From Platanthera guangdongensis (taxonomy: Eukaryota; Streptophyta; Magnoliopsida; Asparagales; Orchidaceae): a DNA stretch of 64,000 nt. This document shows, one piece after another, positions 11,501 through 24,039 of this stretch. The notes beneath the pieces were generated by a model, which had not been told where the DNA came from, searched no databases, and saw only the letters and a program-made list of their open reading frames with translations. Numbering within the stretch: the first letter of the stretch is position 1; each line of letters begins with the position of its first letter. The position numbers were made by a program, and so were the translations under genes. Location: NCBI GenBank assembly GCA_039583875.1, contig CM077165.1, positions 72,404,757 to 72,468,756 on the forward strand. The letters are read 5' to 3'.

Positions 11501-13404
11501 GTCCTAGGCACCTCACAGCAGTCTATGGCAAAGTGGCCTATCTTGCCACAACACCAGCACTCAAATATGTTGTACCTTTGTTTAGGTACAACCCTAGCTG
11601 TTTTATCTACAACAGGCTCCTTGTTGAGTACTGAGGCTTTGCCCTTAGACTTGGACTGAACAGTCCTGGCAGGTTTAGTAAACCCCAATCCAGTTTTACC
11701 TTTCTGAGAAATGAACTCATCTATCAAAGGTAGAACAGACTTTGATTTAGAAAACCTTGCTACTATATCTCTCTCCTTCTGAAGACTAATCTCCAGATTT
11801 CTGATTTGATCATTCTTGAATGTCATAGTCCCCATCTGAATAACAGTAATGTTTTTCAGTCTGGCTATTTCATTTAGTTTCTGATCAAGCAACTTATCAA
11901 AATCTGTTGCAGCCACTTTGAGATCAACAATCTCCTTAGCCTGACTCTTAGCCAAGGATTTGCTTTTTTTCAAAGCTTGCAACACTACTCTATATTCATC
12001 AATTAATTGATGAATGTCTCCTTCAGATTCAGATCCACTCTCATCACTTGATGTTGATGAATCTGATTCTGATCCAGCACTAGAAATTGAACTTGAAGAA
12101 TAATTTTGTACCAGACTTGGTCCAGACTGATCCTGGATTTTGTCTCCTTCTGATAAGGCCATCAGTCCCTGGCACTGATTGTCCTCATGCTCATATATAG
12201 AGTTCATTAACTGGATGAACTCCTCTTCCTCTTCTTCAGCAAACAGTCCAATATAAGCTTCTTCTTCTGAATCTGATTCTGAAGATGACATATCAGACAG
12301 ACTTTTGTACTTCTTAGCAACAAAGGACCTTTCCTTTTTACCCTTGATCTGAGTCTTCTTCTTATCAGTTGACTCTTTCCTTTTCTCTGGACAGTCAGCA
12401 ACAACATGTCCTTGTCTGTTACAACAATAATAAACTATCTTTGAAGATGTAGTTTTACTTGACTTGGGCTTTCTCCTGTCATTCTTTGATGACTTCTATG
12501 AAATGGATGGCTTAGACCTCCACTGTTTCTTCTTAAGAAACTTCTGAAAATGTCTAGTGAAAGCTGCAAAATCTTCATCACTCTCACTTCTTTCAGAATT
12601 CTTGCTTTCTGACTCATCTGTCTCAGTCTCAACAACTTTTGGAGGTGGAGATGGAGACTTATTTTTATATTTCCTGGTAGCTTCAGTCTTGAAAGCCACA
12701 GCTCTTTCTTTGTGCTCAATTCTGGTAGTCTTCTCCTCCTCCTTCCTTACCATTAACTGCATCTCATATGATAACAGTTTTCCAAACAATGTTGGAGGAG
12801 GAATGTCTGCTAATTTGGCCATTTCCCTTATGACACAAATCTTAGTATCCCGGTCTTTAGTTAGGGATCTCAAGAACTCATCATTCAGCTCATAATTGCT
12901 GAATTCCCATCCATAGGACATTAACTCATTAACTATCCTATAGAATTTCTTGTAGCACTCAGTTATGCTATCAGACCTTCCTTGTATGAAGCTCTCATAC
13001 TCTTGGTTTAATAAAGACTTTCTGTCCTGTCTAACTTCTTCAGAGCCCTCCATGTACACTATCAGTGTGTCCCACATTTCCTTTGATGTTTTACAGTGAA
13101 TTAAATTCTGGAATGTGGCATCATCTATTGCACTTACAATGATATTCTGCGCCCTCTTATCCATTGTGGCCAGAATAATCTCATCTTTAGTCATCTCTGA
13201 AAAGTCCTTAGGAGTTCTCTGGTTTGCATCCAGAACTGATACTTTCATAGTCACATATGGCCCTTCTTTAACAGTGAGAAAGATTCTAGTGTCAGAGGCT
13301 TCCATAAATAGTCTAACCCTTTCCTTCCAAATGCCAAAAATCTCCTTTCTACAGATTGGCAACTTCATGGATCCTAGTTCTTTGTGATTGTCTGTTGAAC
13401 CCAT
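11479..13404 (-). pseudogene. gag: A gag (nonsense codon and C-terminal deletion)
   Basis: This Gag polyprotein starts at ATG 13404 (MGSTDNHKELGSMKLP). It has an N-terminal capsid-type domain (FGIWKERVRLFMEA, about residues 20-230), a Ser/Glu-rich low-complexity stretch, two CCHC zinc knuckles (YYCCNRQGHVVADC and CWCCGKIGHFAIDC) and a coiled-coil-like segment between them (LKKSKSLAKSQAKEI onwards). Two knuckles and the coiled coil are typical of Sirevirus Gags. A stop at 12496 interrupts the frame before the first knuckle, after which the same frame continues. At the 3' end about 75 bp present in D are missing, giving a premature end at 11479. Confidence 0.85.
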
Positions 13405-13483
13405 TTTCTTGATTTTCTTGATTATACTGAATCTGCCAACAGGAACTTTACTCAGACTGTTATGTCCTTTTTGAGTAACCTCC

Positions 13484-13494
13484 CTCTGATACCA
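13484..13494 (-). other. A primer-binding site (initiator Met tRNA)
   Basis: TGGTATCAGAG in element sense, complementary to the 3' end of plant initiator tRNA-Met, two bases from the LTR. It primes minus-strand synthesis. Confidence 0.9.
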
Positions 13495-13496
13495 CT

Positions 13497-13666
13497 TGAA
13501 AGAAATTGTACCTAATCACCTAGAGGGGGGGGGGGGGTGAATAGGTGACTTTAATCTTTTTAAACTTTTAGGCAGAATCACAGAATTATAAACAATTCTT
13601 CACAGAAATACAGCACAGCAATCATAGAATCAAGCACACACAGAGTACACACAGTTTTATAGTGGT
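13497..13666 (-). repeat. A 5' LTR, segment 1 (left of B)
   Basis: Matches 339-507 of the 3' LTR, including the poly-G run (13 G at 13525-13537 against 14 in the other copy). It is cut by B; gtggt at 13662-13666 is the left target-site copy. The LTR continues at 21809. Confidence 0.92.
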
Positions 13667-14778
13667 TGTTGGGTTTCTCTATGAGGATGACACAACGCAT
13701 GTGCATGCAGCGGAAGAATAAAACATCAAGAAAAACCCAAAAGAGATGGGATCGGGCCATGGTAGTTGAATCAAGAAGTTAGCATACAACTATGCAAAAT
13801 TACCTCGGTGGCGTTGAGTCACAACTCAACGTTGATGCTCCAAACTTGTATTCTTGCTGGTGGCGAGTTGTACGTGGAATAAGGTCCACGTTTCTGCAGA
13901 AGTCCACACGAGCGGGAGAACACCGATCTTTCCATCGCACGGAAAATCGGGAAGGATGAAGACCGCACCTTGCTTCTCCACGGACTGCTAGGTCCGCGCC
14001 AGGAAGAGCAACACCAGCGACGATCGCCAGAGAGAAGGAGGTCGATGGAGCGAACATGGCGGCGGCGGAACACTTCCGTCGGCGGCGGGATTCGGGATCA
14101 GCGGAACGATCGCGGAACGGAACTCTTCCGTCGCGGGTTTCTATCAGCCGATGAGAGAGATATCCCGAAAACCCTAAGTATTCTATTTATACCAAAGGTA
14201 TAAATAAACCTAGGAATATCGCTATCCGTAGACCACCCAAGAATAATGGTTCCAGAATCGGCGAGAATCACCAGCCGATCGGTGAGAATCGATCGTCGAG
14301 AATCACTAAGGATCGGCGAGTATCGGCTAGGATCGGCGAGAACCAGTCAGCGAGAATCGGTCGGCGAGAATCACCAACAGATTCGGCGAGAATCAATCGG
14401 CGAGAATGCCCGATGATTCACGTCGAATCGTAGGTTGACGATTCACGTCGATCGTCGAGAATCACCGACGATACACTTCGAACATGGTCAACGATTCTCG
14501 TCGATCGGCGAGAATCAGAGTACACTACTCGACGATTCTCGTCGATCGGCGAGAATCCGAGCACCAATCCACCAAGGCAACACTTTGCCCAACCCGGCTC
14601 TCCTTTAAGGCAATACCTTGCCCACAACCCCATTCAGGTCGGTGATTGGTAACCTTTACCAACACAGTCAATCATCCAACTTCTCCACATCTCTTATGTG
14701 CGACCCTGCAGGCTGATATCGCGTTGGCAGTGAGATTACATGTTTGATCACTTCCAGATCACCATGGTAACTCCAACA
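13667..14778 (-). repeat. B 3' LTR
   Basis: A 1112-bp LTR. Element sense runs right to left: start TGTTGGAGTTACC, an array of GATTCTCGCCGA / CGACGATTCTCGTCG inverted motifs (14565 down to 14257), a TATA box (TATAAATA at 14184-14191, complement), then a GC-rich transcribed part to 13667. The purine tract (AAGTGGGAGTC) lies just right, at 14779-14790. Confidence 0.92.
14257..14565. repeat. GAGAATC/CGACGATTCTCGTCG inverted array in B LTR
   Basis: GGCGAGAATC and its complement recur more than a dozen times, in places as full palindromes such as CGACGATTCTCGTCG. The array lies upstream of the LTR TATA box in element sense. The 5' LTR copy is at 21280-21590. Confidence 0.85.
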
Positions 14779-15746
14779 GACTCCCACTTGATCTCGAAAG
14801 TATCAAACCAAAAACCTCACAAACAATGAGCGGCATCTAGCAATGCATCATTGCTCCCCAAGCAATAAGAGTTTATAACTCATAAGCCTTTATGACCAAT
14901 GTATCAGCGTTGTCTTTGTCCCTTTGTCCCTTACATCCGGAAAGAACTAGAGGCATGGACCGTGTCACCCTCGTAATATCTCAATCCAAGTTTCTTGATC
15001 CAGGACGGACTTCCAGAGAATGGTGAGTCCAATATCACATATTGACTCAACCAAGCATGACCATGCATTTCTCAGTCCAGTTCCATCAAGGGGCCCATGG
15101 ATGCAACTCATGTCATACAGGAGGACAAATTCCATATCTGCTCACACACAAACACCCAAATGATTCGTAACATGCCCAACAACCACCCTTATCATCAACC
15201 TTTCTCAAGGAGGACTTTAGATGGCATCAAAGCACGCTCTTCCTCACTTGATGAATGCTGTGACTTCAGGTCAAAGGACCACAACACCATTGTCAATTGA
15301 GACCTACTCGTGATACGATTGGATGACAATCCACAGAGTAGTCTCAGGATGGGTCTGTCTAGTATAACTTGTTCACTAACAAGTACCCACGTGATGACTT
15401 GATATCACAATATCATGACCTGTGAGAACCGGTCATCAGTCAACACACGTGCTGGTCTTCATGTACCATCATCACCCTTAGCTTCTATGATGATACTCGA
15501 CCAGGGACCTTTTAAGAATGAAGCTTCAAATAAATCATAGGCTCTCACATTCAAGTCACGTACTTGATGTCCCATGGAAGCGAACATTCTAAGGGTATCT
15601 ATTATGTTAACATTTAACTATCATATAGAAAAATTCATAATAAAAGAACTTGCCATTAATTGTAAAAGAAAAACTAGGTACACAGTTCATCATATGAACA
15701 AATAGCCAACAAAATACATGTTTACATGCAATCCACATGATTCTCA
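14779..15746 (-). other. B purine tract and 3' untranslated region
   Basis: About 970 bp between the pol stop (15747) and the 3' LTR. No open frame with recognisable content is seen. It is non-coding and probably part of the genomic RNA 3' region. Confidence 0.75.
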
Positions 15747-16830
15747 CTAGAGTTGATCATTTAGGTATCGTATACCCATCGATCTAGTATTACCATCATG
15801 CTTTCTCTGCGCGAGAGGCTTTGTCAGTGGATCCGCAATATTCTCCTCGGTCGGCACTCTGCAAATGTTCACATCTCCTCGTTCGACAATCTCACGAATA
15901 AGATGAAACCACCGAAGTATGTGCTTGGAGCGCTGATGGGATCTAGGTTCCTTAGATTGTGCAATTGCATCATTGTTATCACAGTAGAGAACTACAGGAC
16001 CAACAATGCTAGGAACTACATCAAGCTCGCCGATGAATTTCCTAATCCATACAGCCTCCTTCGCCGCATTAGCTGCGGCGATATACTCGGCCTCTGTTGT
16101 AAAATCAGCAACTGTCTCTTACTTGGAACTCTTCCAGCTTATAGCTCCTCCATTCAGGCAAAACACAAAACCTGACTGAGACTTGGAGTCGTCTCTATCA
16201 GTTTGGAAGCTAGCATCCGTGTAACCACTTACAACGAGCTCTTCCTCTCCACCATACACCAAGAACACATCCTTAGTCCTTCTCAAGTACTTCAGGATAT
16301 GCTTGACTGCAATCCAGTGACACTCATCGGGGTCTGACTGATATCTGCTAGTCATGCTCAAAGCAAAGGAGACATCGGGTCGAGTACATAACATCGCGTA
16401 CATGATTGATCCAATTGCCGAAGCATATGGAATCAACTTCATGCGGTCCTTATCTTCACAAGACTTTGTACATTGGTCCTTAGAGAGATTCACACCATGA
16501 GACATGGGCAAAAATCCTTTCTTGGACTCAAGCATGTTGAACCGCTTCAACACCTTTTCGATGTACGTACTCTGGGTCAAACCCAGTAACTTCTTCGATC
16601 TATCTCTATAGATCTTAATACCAAGTATATAAGTCGCTTCACCCAAATCCTTCATTGAAAAGCAGTTCCCTAGGTTGTTCTTAACAACTTTCAGGGCAGG
16701 AATGTCATTCCCAATCAACAGTATGTCATCTACATACAATATCAGGAAGACAACAATGCTCCCACTGATTCGCTTGTAAACACAAGACTCATCTTCATTC
16801 TTGATGAAACCAAACTCTTTGATTTTCTCA
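15747..16830 (-). pseudogene. pol: B pol, C-terminal RT and RNase H
   Basis: RT catalytic YVDDILLIGND is at the start of this segment, followed by FSMKDLGEATYILGIKI, the LSKDQCTKS region, IGSIMYAMLCTRPDVSFALS, and RNase H with SGYTDASFQTDRDD, ISWKSSK and TTEAEYIAAANAAKEA. The frame is shifted relative to the upstream part by a single extra base near 16832. A stop at 16119 falls within RNase H, after which the frame continues to its native stop at 15747. The DD pair of RT and the first RNase H Asp are present. Confidence 0.85.
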
Positions 16831-18027
16831 TTAAAAACGAAGATTCCAACTTCGAGAGGCCTGTTTCAGTCCATAAATGGACTTATTCAGCTTGCATATT
16901 TTAGTGGCTTCATCTGGGGATACAAAACCCTCGGGTTGTGTCATATACACTTCCTCAAGGAGGTTTCCATTAAGGAAAGCCATTTTGACATCCATCTGCC
17001 AGATCTCGTAGTCATAATATGCAGCAACAGCAAGCAATATCCTTATGGACTTTACCATGACAACATGGGAAAAAGTCTCATCATAGTCAACACCATGAAT
17101 TTGTTTGAAACCCTTAGCCACCAGTCGCCCTTTGAATGTCTGTACATTCCCATCCATGTCGGTCTTCTTCTTGAAGACCCACTTGCACCCTATGGGTCGT
17201 ACCCCTTCAGGTGGATCCATCAAGTTCCAAACTTGGTTTGCATACATGGAGTCCATTTCGGATTTCATAGCCTCAAGCCATTTGTCGGAGTCCGCTCCAT
17301 TCATAGCCTCTTGGTAGGTTGCTGGTTCATCATCATGATCCATAAGCAACACATTACCTATTTGAGACACGAGAAATCCATATCTCTCAGGCTCAAACCT
17401 CGGTCTACCAAATCTACGTAGGACTTGTGTTCCCTGAGCAGGTTCTCTAGCTACAACATCTTGTAGTCCTGTCTCAGAATCCAATTCCGGTTCATTCATT
17501 ACATGTGGTTCTTGAACTTCTTCAAGCTCTACCTTTTCAGTCTTTCTTGATAAGAACTCTTTCTCCAAGAAGACACCAGTCCTTGCGACAAACACTTTGC
17601 CCTCAGACGGTAGGTAAAAGTAATACCCTTTCGTTTCCTTAGGATATCCCACCAGATAACATTTATCCGATTTGGGTTCCAGCTTGTCAGGCATTTGACG
17701 TCTCACGTATGCCTCACAGCCCCAAATTTTAATGAACGACATACTAGGACGCTTCCCAGTCCATATCTCATATGGTGTCTTCAGAACCGTTTTCATTGGA
17801 GCGCGATTCAATGTCATTGCAGCAGTCTCTAAAGCAAAACCCCAAAAGGAAACAGGCAAGTCTGCATGACTCATCATCGAACGTACCATGTCTAACAGAG
17901 TACGATTTCTCCTCTCAGACACACCATTATGTTGTGGTGTTCTAGGTGGAGTGAGCTGTGATACAATACCACACTCTTTCAGATGATCACGGAACTCATG
18001 ACTCAGGTATTCGCCACCTCGATCAGA
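16831..18027 (-). pseudogene. pol: B pol, integrase C-terminal part and RT N-terminal part
   Basis: Directly after a nonsense codon at 18028 the frame continues with SDRGGEYLS (second integrase catalytic Asp) and NGVSERRNRTLLDMVRSMM (catalytic Glu). The integrase C-terminal region (KTPYEIWTGKRPS, GCEAYVRRQ) comes next, then a Glu-rich spacer and the RT start (NQVWNLMDPPEGVRPIGCKWVFKKK, YEIWQMDVKMAFLNGNLLEEVYM). It ends at about 16831 in a one-base frameshift just before the YVDD block. Confidence 0.85.
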
Positions 18028-19707
18028 TCAGAGTGCTTTAACCCTTTTACCCAACTGGTTTTCTACTTCATTCTTGAACTCTTTGAACTTTTCAAAGGTC
18101 TCGGATTTGCACTTCATAAGATACACATATCCGTATCTACTGAAATCATCAGTAAATGTAACAAAGTAGAAATACCCACCTCTAGCCATGGAACTCATGG
18201 GTCCGCATACATCACTATGTACAACACCCAAGAGATCCTCAGCCCTCTCAGTATAACCAGTGAAAGGAGCTTTAGTCATCTTGCCTAACAAACAAGATTT
18301 GCATCGCTCAAATGATTCATAATCAAATGAGTCCAAAAGTCCATCTCTATGGAGCTTGGATATGCGCTTCTCGTTGATATGGCCCAAACGACAATGCCAG
18401 AGAAACGTAGGGTTCGAGTCATTTGTTCTTAGTCTTTTATTATTTTCTACATTACAGATCAGATGGTCCAAGTTCAAAACATAAAGACCATTAAACAATT
18501 GGGCTACAGCATAACAAACATCATTCTTAAATATAGAACAACAGTTGTTCTTAATTATAAAAGAAAATCCAATCATGTCCAAACATGAAATAGATATAAT
18601 GTTTCTAGTTATGGCCGGAACAAAATAACAGTTATCTAGTTCTATTACAAGCCCACTGGGCAAAGAAAGACGGTAAACCCCTACGGCTACAGCAGCAACT
18701 CTTGCTCCATTGCCGACGCGGAGGTCCACTTCCCCTTTACTCAGCAATCTTCTCCATCCCAGTTCCTGCACATTTGTACAAATGTGAGAACCACATTCGG
18801 TATCCAATACCCAAGATGAAGGAGCAGAAAGGTTTATCTCTATAACGTAAACATTTGAAGCGGAAGTCATACCTCCCTTTAATTTCTGCAGACCCTCAAT
18901 GTACGAAGGACAGTTCCTCCTCCAATGACCAGCCTTGCCACAGTGGTGGCATTTCCCTTCCTTCACCGTGCTTTTCTTTTTCATCAGTGCAGAAGACTTG
19001 GGCTCAAGGTATGACTTAGTTCCCACCTTCGTCTTCTTAGAGCCCTTGGCCTTGCCCTTGCCCTTATGCACCATCAGTATGGGGCTGGCAGGCTTGGCCT
19101 TCTTCATGTTGATTTCGGCAGTTCTCAACATGCCTAGAAGTTCGGGCAGTGTTTTGTCTATTTCATTCATGTTGTAGTTCAAGACGAACTGCTCATAACT
19201 GTCGGGCAATGATTGCAGGATCAGATCTGTGGCCAACTCTTGACCAAGAGGAAAACCCAGCCTTTCAAGGTTCTCTATATACCCAATCATCTTGAGTATG
19301 TGAGTCCCTACTGAGTCTCGAACTCCCATCTTGCACTGAAACAACGCTTTTGTGATGTCGAACCTCTCTTGACGAGCCTGCCCTTGAAACATTTTCTTGA
19401 GATGCTCGTCAATCTCCTTGCACCCCATGTTCTCATGTTTCTTCTAAAGCTCAGAGTTCATAGTGGCAAGCATAAGGCATTCGACATCTAAAGCATCATC
19501 AGTATACTTCTTATAAGTATCTTTCTCAGTACGGGAAGAGTTCCCGGTCGGCACCTCGGGGGCTTCTTCTTCCAAGACATAGAGCTTTCGCTCTTGCCTG
19601 AGAACAATTCTCAGGTTCCTATACCAGTCCATGTAATTAGTCCCACTGAGCTTATCCTTCTCAAGGATGGCTCTCAGAGACAACGTGGAGTGTGAAACAC
19701 TTGCCAT
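18028..19707 (-). pseudogene. gag-pol: B gag, protease and integrase N-terminal part
   Basis: Starts at ATG 19707 (MASVSHSTLSLRAILEKDKL). Gag core: GTNYMDWYRNLRIVLRQE and FQGQARQERFDITKALFQC. A single CCHC knuckle (CHHCGKAGHWRRNC) follows, then protease (WVLDTECGSHIC, where the expected S-G of the active site reads T-E), then the integrase HHCC region (HCRLGHINEKRI...CKSCLLGK) and its first Asp (VHSDVCGPM). Breaks are a stop at 19444 in gag and a stop at 18028, probably CGA to TGA. The altered protease active site suggests the copy, or its parent, was already impaired. Confidence 0.85.
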
Positions 19708-20667
19708 GGAATTCTACAAGAATTTATGCAGAATAAAATCAGTACCAAAATTTCAAATACAATTTATTTTAATTTGGACTTCAATTAAAACACTCCCACT
19801 ATTTTATTCGAAATGATAGCCCACACTAACAATTCAGAGAGTTCATGCGAGCTACTCTCTTAGTGGACAAGATCCGTATTTCACCAACACTATGAGTCCG
19901 CTTTGGCGTTCCTCTCACGATGCGGTTATTTAGGTAGGCAACGCTTGCCAATTGCATCCTCATGCAATTCTTGTATGGTTGGTGAATAACTCCTACTCGC
20001 ATCCATCATATGGTGCATGCCAACCCTATGCCTCTAGGCACTCAACCTTTGAGGTCACCTAGTTAAGCTGGACCCGATGTCGACAGTGGGATATCACAAT
20101 TATCCTCTCGCACCCTTACCAAGATAGATTAATGCACCTTGCTTTTGCAAGCCCACACTTCATCGATCGAGGCAGGAAGAGTGTCATCCATCGGAAGGCA
20201 TCCGAACACTTAATATTTGATGAAGGGATTTTAATTATAGGTTAACAATTAACCATGATCAACATTTGATCAATGTGCACATCCAAAGAAAAACAATTCT
20301 TCTAAAACCACATGCATCCCTTATGTGCACATCCTGACACCATCAACATTTGATAGAAGGAAGGGCTAAATCTGAACATCCAGAAACTTCCAAATCCTCA
20401 GATTTACATGCATTGGACAAAGGCAAAGACAACTCAACTTAAAGCAGTAGACAAGCTCATCTCTCTATGTTGGATTCAAAATCCAAAACAAAATCGAGGG
20501 ATGGTTACTGCTAAGGAGACTACAATTTCTAACAATTAGAAATTTCCACGCAATTCCAGACGTTCTTGGCGGGGAACCAAGACTAAATCTAGACATTTAG
20601 AACACTTCTAAATCCCTAGGTTTACACGCACTGGAATAACAAAAACTTCCAATACAACAATCATGGC
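19708..20667 (-). other. B 5' leader between PBS and gag
   Basis: About 960 bp without a coding frame of note. AT-rich stretches and several ACATTTGATCAA-like repeats occur. It is the packaging and leader region by position. Confidence 0.7.
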
Positions 20668-20688
20668 CGAAACCTGGCTCTGATACCA
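20668..20688 (-). other. B primer-binding site (initiator Met tRNA, 21-nt match)
   Basis: The plus strand reads as the last 21 nt of plant initiator tRNA-Met including CCA, so the minus-strand RNA is complementary to it. The LTR starts one base further on. Confidence 0.9.
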
Positions 20689-20689
20689 C

Positions 20690-21803
20690 TATTGGGTTTC
20701 TCTATGAGGATGGCACAACGCTTGTGCACGCAGCGGAAGAATAAAACATCAAGAAAAACCCAAAAGAGATGGGATCGGGCCATGGTAGTTGAATCAAGAA
20801 GTTAGCATACAACTATGCAAAATTACCTCGGTGGCGTTGAGTCACAACTCAACGGAGATGCTCCAAACTTTGTATTCTTGCTGGTGGCGAGTTGTACGTG
20901 GAATAATGTCCACGTTTCTGCAGAAGTCCACACGAGCGGGAGAACACTGATCTTTCCGTCGCACGGAAAATCGGGAAGGATGAAGACCGCACCTTGCTTC
21001 TCCACGAACTGCTAGGTCCGCGCCAGGAAGAGCAACACCAGCGACGATCGCCGAAGAGAAGGAGGTCGACGGAGAGAACACGGCGGCGGCGGAACACTTC
21101 CGTCGGCGGCGGGATTCGGGATCAGCGGAACGATCGCGGAACGGAACTCTTCCGTCGCGGGTTTCTATCAGCCGATGAGAGAGATATCCCGAAAAACCCT
21201 GAGTATTCTATTTATACCAAAGGTATAAATAAACCTAGGAATATCACTATCCGCAGACCACCCAAGAATAAGGGTTCCAGAATCGGCGAGAATCACCAGC
21301 CGATCGGTGAAAATCGATCGTCGAGAATCACTAAGGATCGGCGAGTATCAGCTAGGATCGGTGAGAACCAGTCAGCGAGAATCGGTCGGCGAGAATCACC
21401 AACAGATTCGGCGAGAATCAATCGGCGAGAATGCCCGATGATTCACGTCGAATCGTAGGTTGACGATTCTCGTCGATCGTCGAGAATCACCGACGATACA
21501 CATCGAACAGGGTCGACGATTCTCGTCGATCGGCGAGAATCAGAGTACACTACTCGACGATTCTCGTCGATCGGCGAGAATCCGAGCACCAATCCACCAA
21601 GGCAACACTTTGCCCAACCCGGCTCTCCTTTAAGGCAACACCTTGCCCACAACCCCATTCAGGTCGGTGATTGGTAACCTTTACCAACACAGTCAATCAT
21701 CCAACTTCTCCACATCTCTTATGTGCGACCCTGCAGGCTGATATCGCGTTGGCAGTGAGATTACATGTTTGATCACTTCCAGATCACCATGGTAACTCCA
21801 ACA
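20690..21803 (-). repeat. B 5' LTR
   Basis: A 1114-bp copy of 13667-14778. Its first plus-strand bases are TA instead of TG, a point change of the terminal dinucleotide. TATA at 21209-21216, inverted array at 21280-21590. It drives B's minus-strand transcript. Confidence 0.92.
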
Positions 21804-22278
21804 GTGGTTCCCCAAGGTCTGGGTACATCCACTTTCCCCCTTTGCCTATCTAGTAGTGTACTAGATTCGGCCCAACTTCTCCACTATTCCTTATATCCTC
21901 TGATCTTACACTCAGAACCCCAACCAGGTTCCTACAACTCAGGCTCAAAGCCCTACCACTCAGTCTTCACCAAGACCTACACTCAGCCTTCAATAAGGCC
22001 TACACTCAGCCCTCAACAAGGCCTACACTAAGAGAAAAGTATCTCCTACACTCAGGCACAAAGGCCCTACCACTCAGCCTTTATAATTTCAGGCTTACAA
22101 CTCAAATCCCTAAGGATCCTACAGAAAATTAAAATTACAATGAATATAACCACAACTCAGATTGAGAGAGAAGAGTTGTCTGGTTTCTTGAAGAGTTCTT
22201 GAAAGAACTTTGCTGAGATCAACCTCCCTTGGCTTCCTTCAAAGCTTCTTGAATTTAGAACACAGTAGGGTTGAGTCT
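21804..22278 (-). repeat. A 5' LTR, segment 2 (between B and C)
   Basis: Begins with the second gtggt (21804-21808) and runs in register with 508-977 of the 3' LTR, with CCTACACTCAG-type repeats. It ends at agtct (22274-22278), the left target-site copy of C. Short open frames here are shadows. Confidence 0.92.
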
Positions 22279-24039
22279 TGATTGTCTCTTAGATATCTGC
22301 AAGGAGAAAATAACCAAACTAACAATTCATCAAGGCAAGTATACCTATCGAAATGCAGCTAGGGGACACAAGTGTCGTATTGAAATCCGGGAACAGTTGA
22401 GTAAGCTTACTCACACGAAATCTATTATTTTATCGACGGAAAAATAAGGTTTAGCTAAATGTACTAAAGGAAGAGAACTACTTGCATGAAAAGATAAAGA
22501 GAGCTAAAAGAACGATTAACTTAAGCTTAGTAACGATGAAGGGAAAATGCACTCGATCATAAATCACCTCGGCAAGAGTGGTTAGAAAAATACAATAAAT
22601 AAACCTAAGCTAATTAGGGTAAAGGTCCTTGACCGTGGAGGCTCCATGAATATTGACACGCTTCTCTCGAAGGCCGTGCCTAACTGAGTTTAGGAAGGTC
22701 CGACCGACTTTCGCCTAAATCGGAGGCCTAAAACTCGCTTTACGCGGTGAACCCCTCTAATGGATTTTACTCCAATCCGGGAGATTTGAACGTCTGCCTC
22801 TCTCGAGGGGTGCGAACAACTCCCTTTACTCTTGAGTGCTCATTTCAAACCTTCGGCCTCTCGGCTAGCCCAGAATGAAAGCAAAGGTGGAGAGTATATA
22901 TCGATGATATACCTCCAACCCTTGATAAATCAAGAGTAATTCAAAGCCAAACCCTAAACAGAAAAGGTAAGATTCAAAGCATCATAACCTAATCACTCGA
23001 ACCTCGGATCAATTAGATCGAGTACATGGAGGATTAGTTAATCATGGTGAGGTGGAAGAGGGGGATGAGTAGAAGAAAAATACTGAAAACAGAGCAGGAA
23101 CGAAAAAGAAAACAACACTGTTTATTAAGAGAAACAGTGATCTTACAGCTTGAAAACCAGAGATTACAAGAACATGAAAAGGAAACTACACTATCATTAG
23201 CATCATACTATAGAAAGAAGCTAGGAGCTAATACAGGGAAAGCATAAAGCTAGAGCTACGAACTAAAAATGGAAAGACATGCTTAAAAAGTTCAGAAATA
23301 CAAAGGACAGAATCTCCCCTCTCAAAGCAAAAAGTTGTCCTAAAACCCATGGAGTTGGGCTCTATTTATAGAATTTTTCGGGTCGGGTCACGCCCCCCTG
23401 TCACGCCCTGGTCGGGCGTGACCCTGGGGCGTGACACATTCGGCGCGACTTTTTCGGGCAGGAATTGAATTCTGATGGAGTTGTTGCGGTACACGCCCAA
23501 AGGTCACGCCCTGGTAGGGCATGACCCTGGGGCGTGTTCTTTGCGGCGTGACTTTGGGAGCTGAAATTGAATGCTGGAGGTGACGGGCGGAATTGCTGAA
23601 GTACACGCCCATAGGTCACGCCCGGGTCAGGCGTGACCCTGGGGCGTGACACTTTCGGTGCGGCGATGGAGCGGGAAAAACGAGCGCGCTGCGGCGATTC
23701 CTCGGAACCTGGGGACACGCCTATAGTACACGCCCGTGTCGGGTGTGTCACGGGCGTGACCGAGGGCGTGTACACTAAGTTTCCACGGAATGCAGTTTCG
23801 GACCAATTGCTTCATTCCTCTGGGTTACACGCCCTAGGTACACGCCCTGGTAGGGCGTGACCTTGGGGCGTGTCACAGCAAAATTCGGCTGAAAGCCGTG
23901 AAAACCTGCAAAAAGCAGAAAAAATGCATTAGCGACAAAAATATATACAAAGGGGAATCAAAACAAGTACTTTACAAGACATGATTGGCTTTAAAACCCC
24001 GAAAATATCCTAATAAAATTGACTGCAAACGTATTATCA
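22279..24039 (-). repeat. C 3' LTR
   Basis: A 1761-bp LTR. In element sense: TGATAATACG start, the CACGCCC/GGGCGTG array (about 23880 to 23385), a TATA box (TATAAATA complement at 23363-23370), then the transcribed part ending ATCTAAGAGACAATCA. The frame MSRRKILKTEQERKRKQ on plus (23044-23247) is also open in the other LTR, but it has no family resemblance and is antisense. Confidence 0.93.
23385..23880. repeat. CACGCCCxxGGGCGTG array in C LTR
   Basis: Multiple inverted units such as GGTCACGCCC...GGGCGTGACC, plus TACACGCCC. It lies directly upstream of the LTR TATA box in element sense. The 5' LTR copy is at 33066-33560. Several of the LTR differences fall in CpG sites of this array. Confidence 0.85.

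Larger units (their letters stand above)
13667..21803 (-). mobile_element. Element B: Ty1/copia retrotransposon (Tork/TAR-like), defective
   Basis: The 8137-bp element starts TGTTGGGTTTC, ends AACTCCAACA, and has TSD gtggt. LTRs lie at 13667-14778 and 20690-21803, with an initiator-Met PBS and a purine tract next to the left LTR. Gag and pol are in one frame on the minus strand but carry point breaks. I counted about 27 LTR differences (about 2.4%), fewer than in its host A. The clade is judged by eye from RT and RNase H motifs. Confidence 0.92.

Noticed and set aside
23044..23247. Lysine/arginine-rich frame MSRRKILKTEQERKRK in C's LTR, also at 32725
   Set aside because: The two copies are the two LTRs of one young element, so conservation is expected. 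It is antisense to the element and has no recognisable family.
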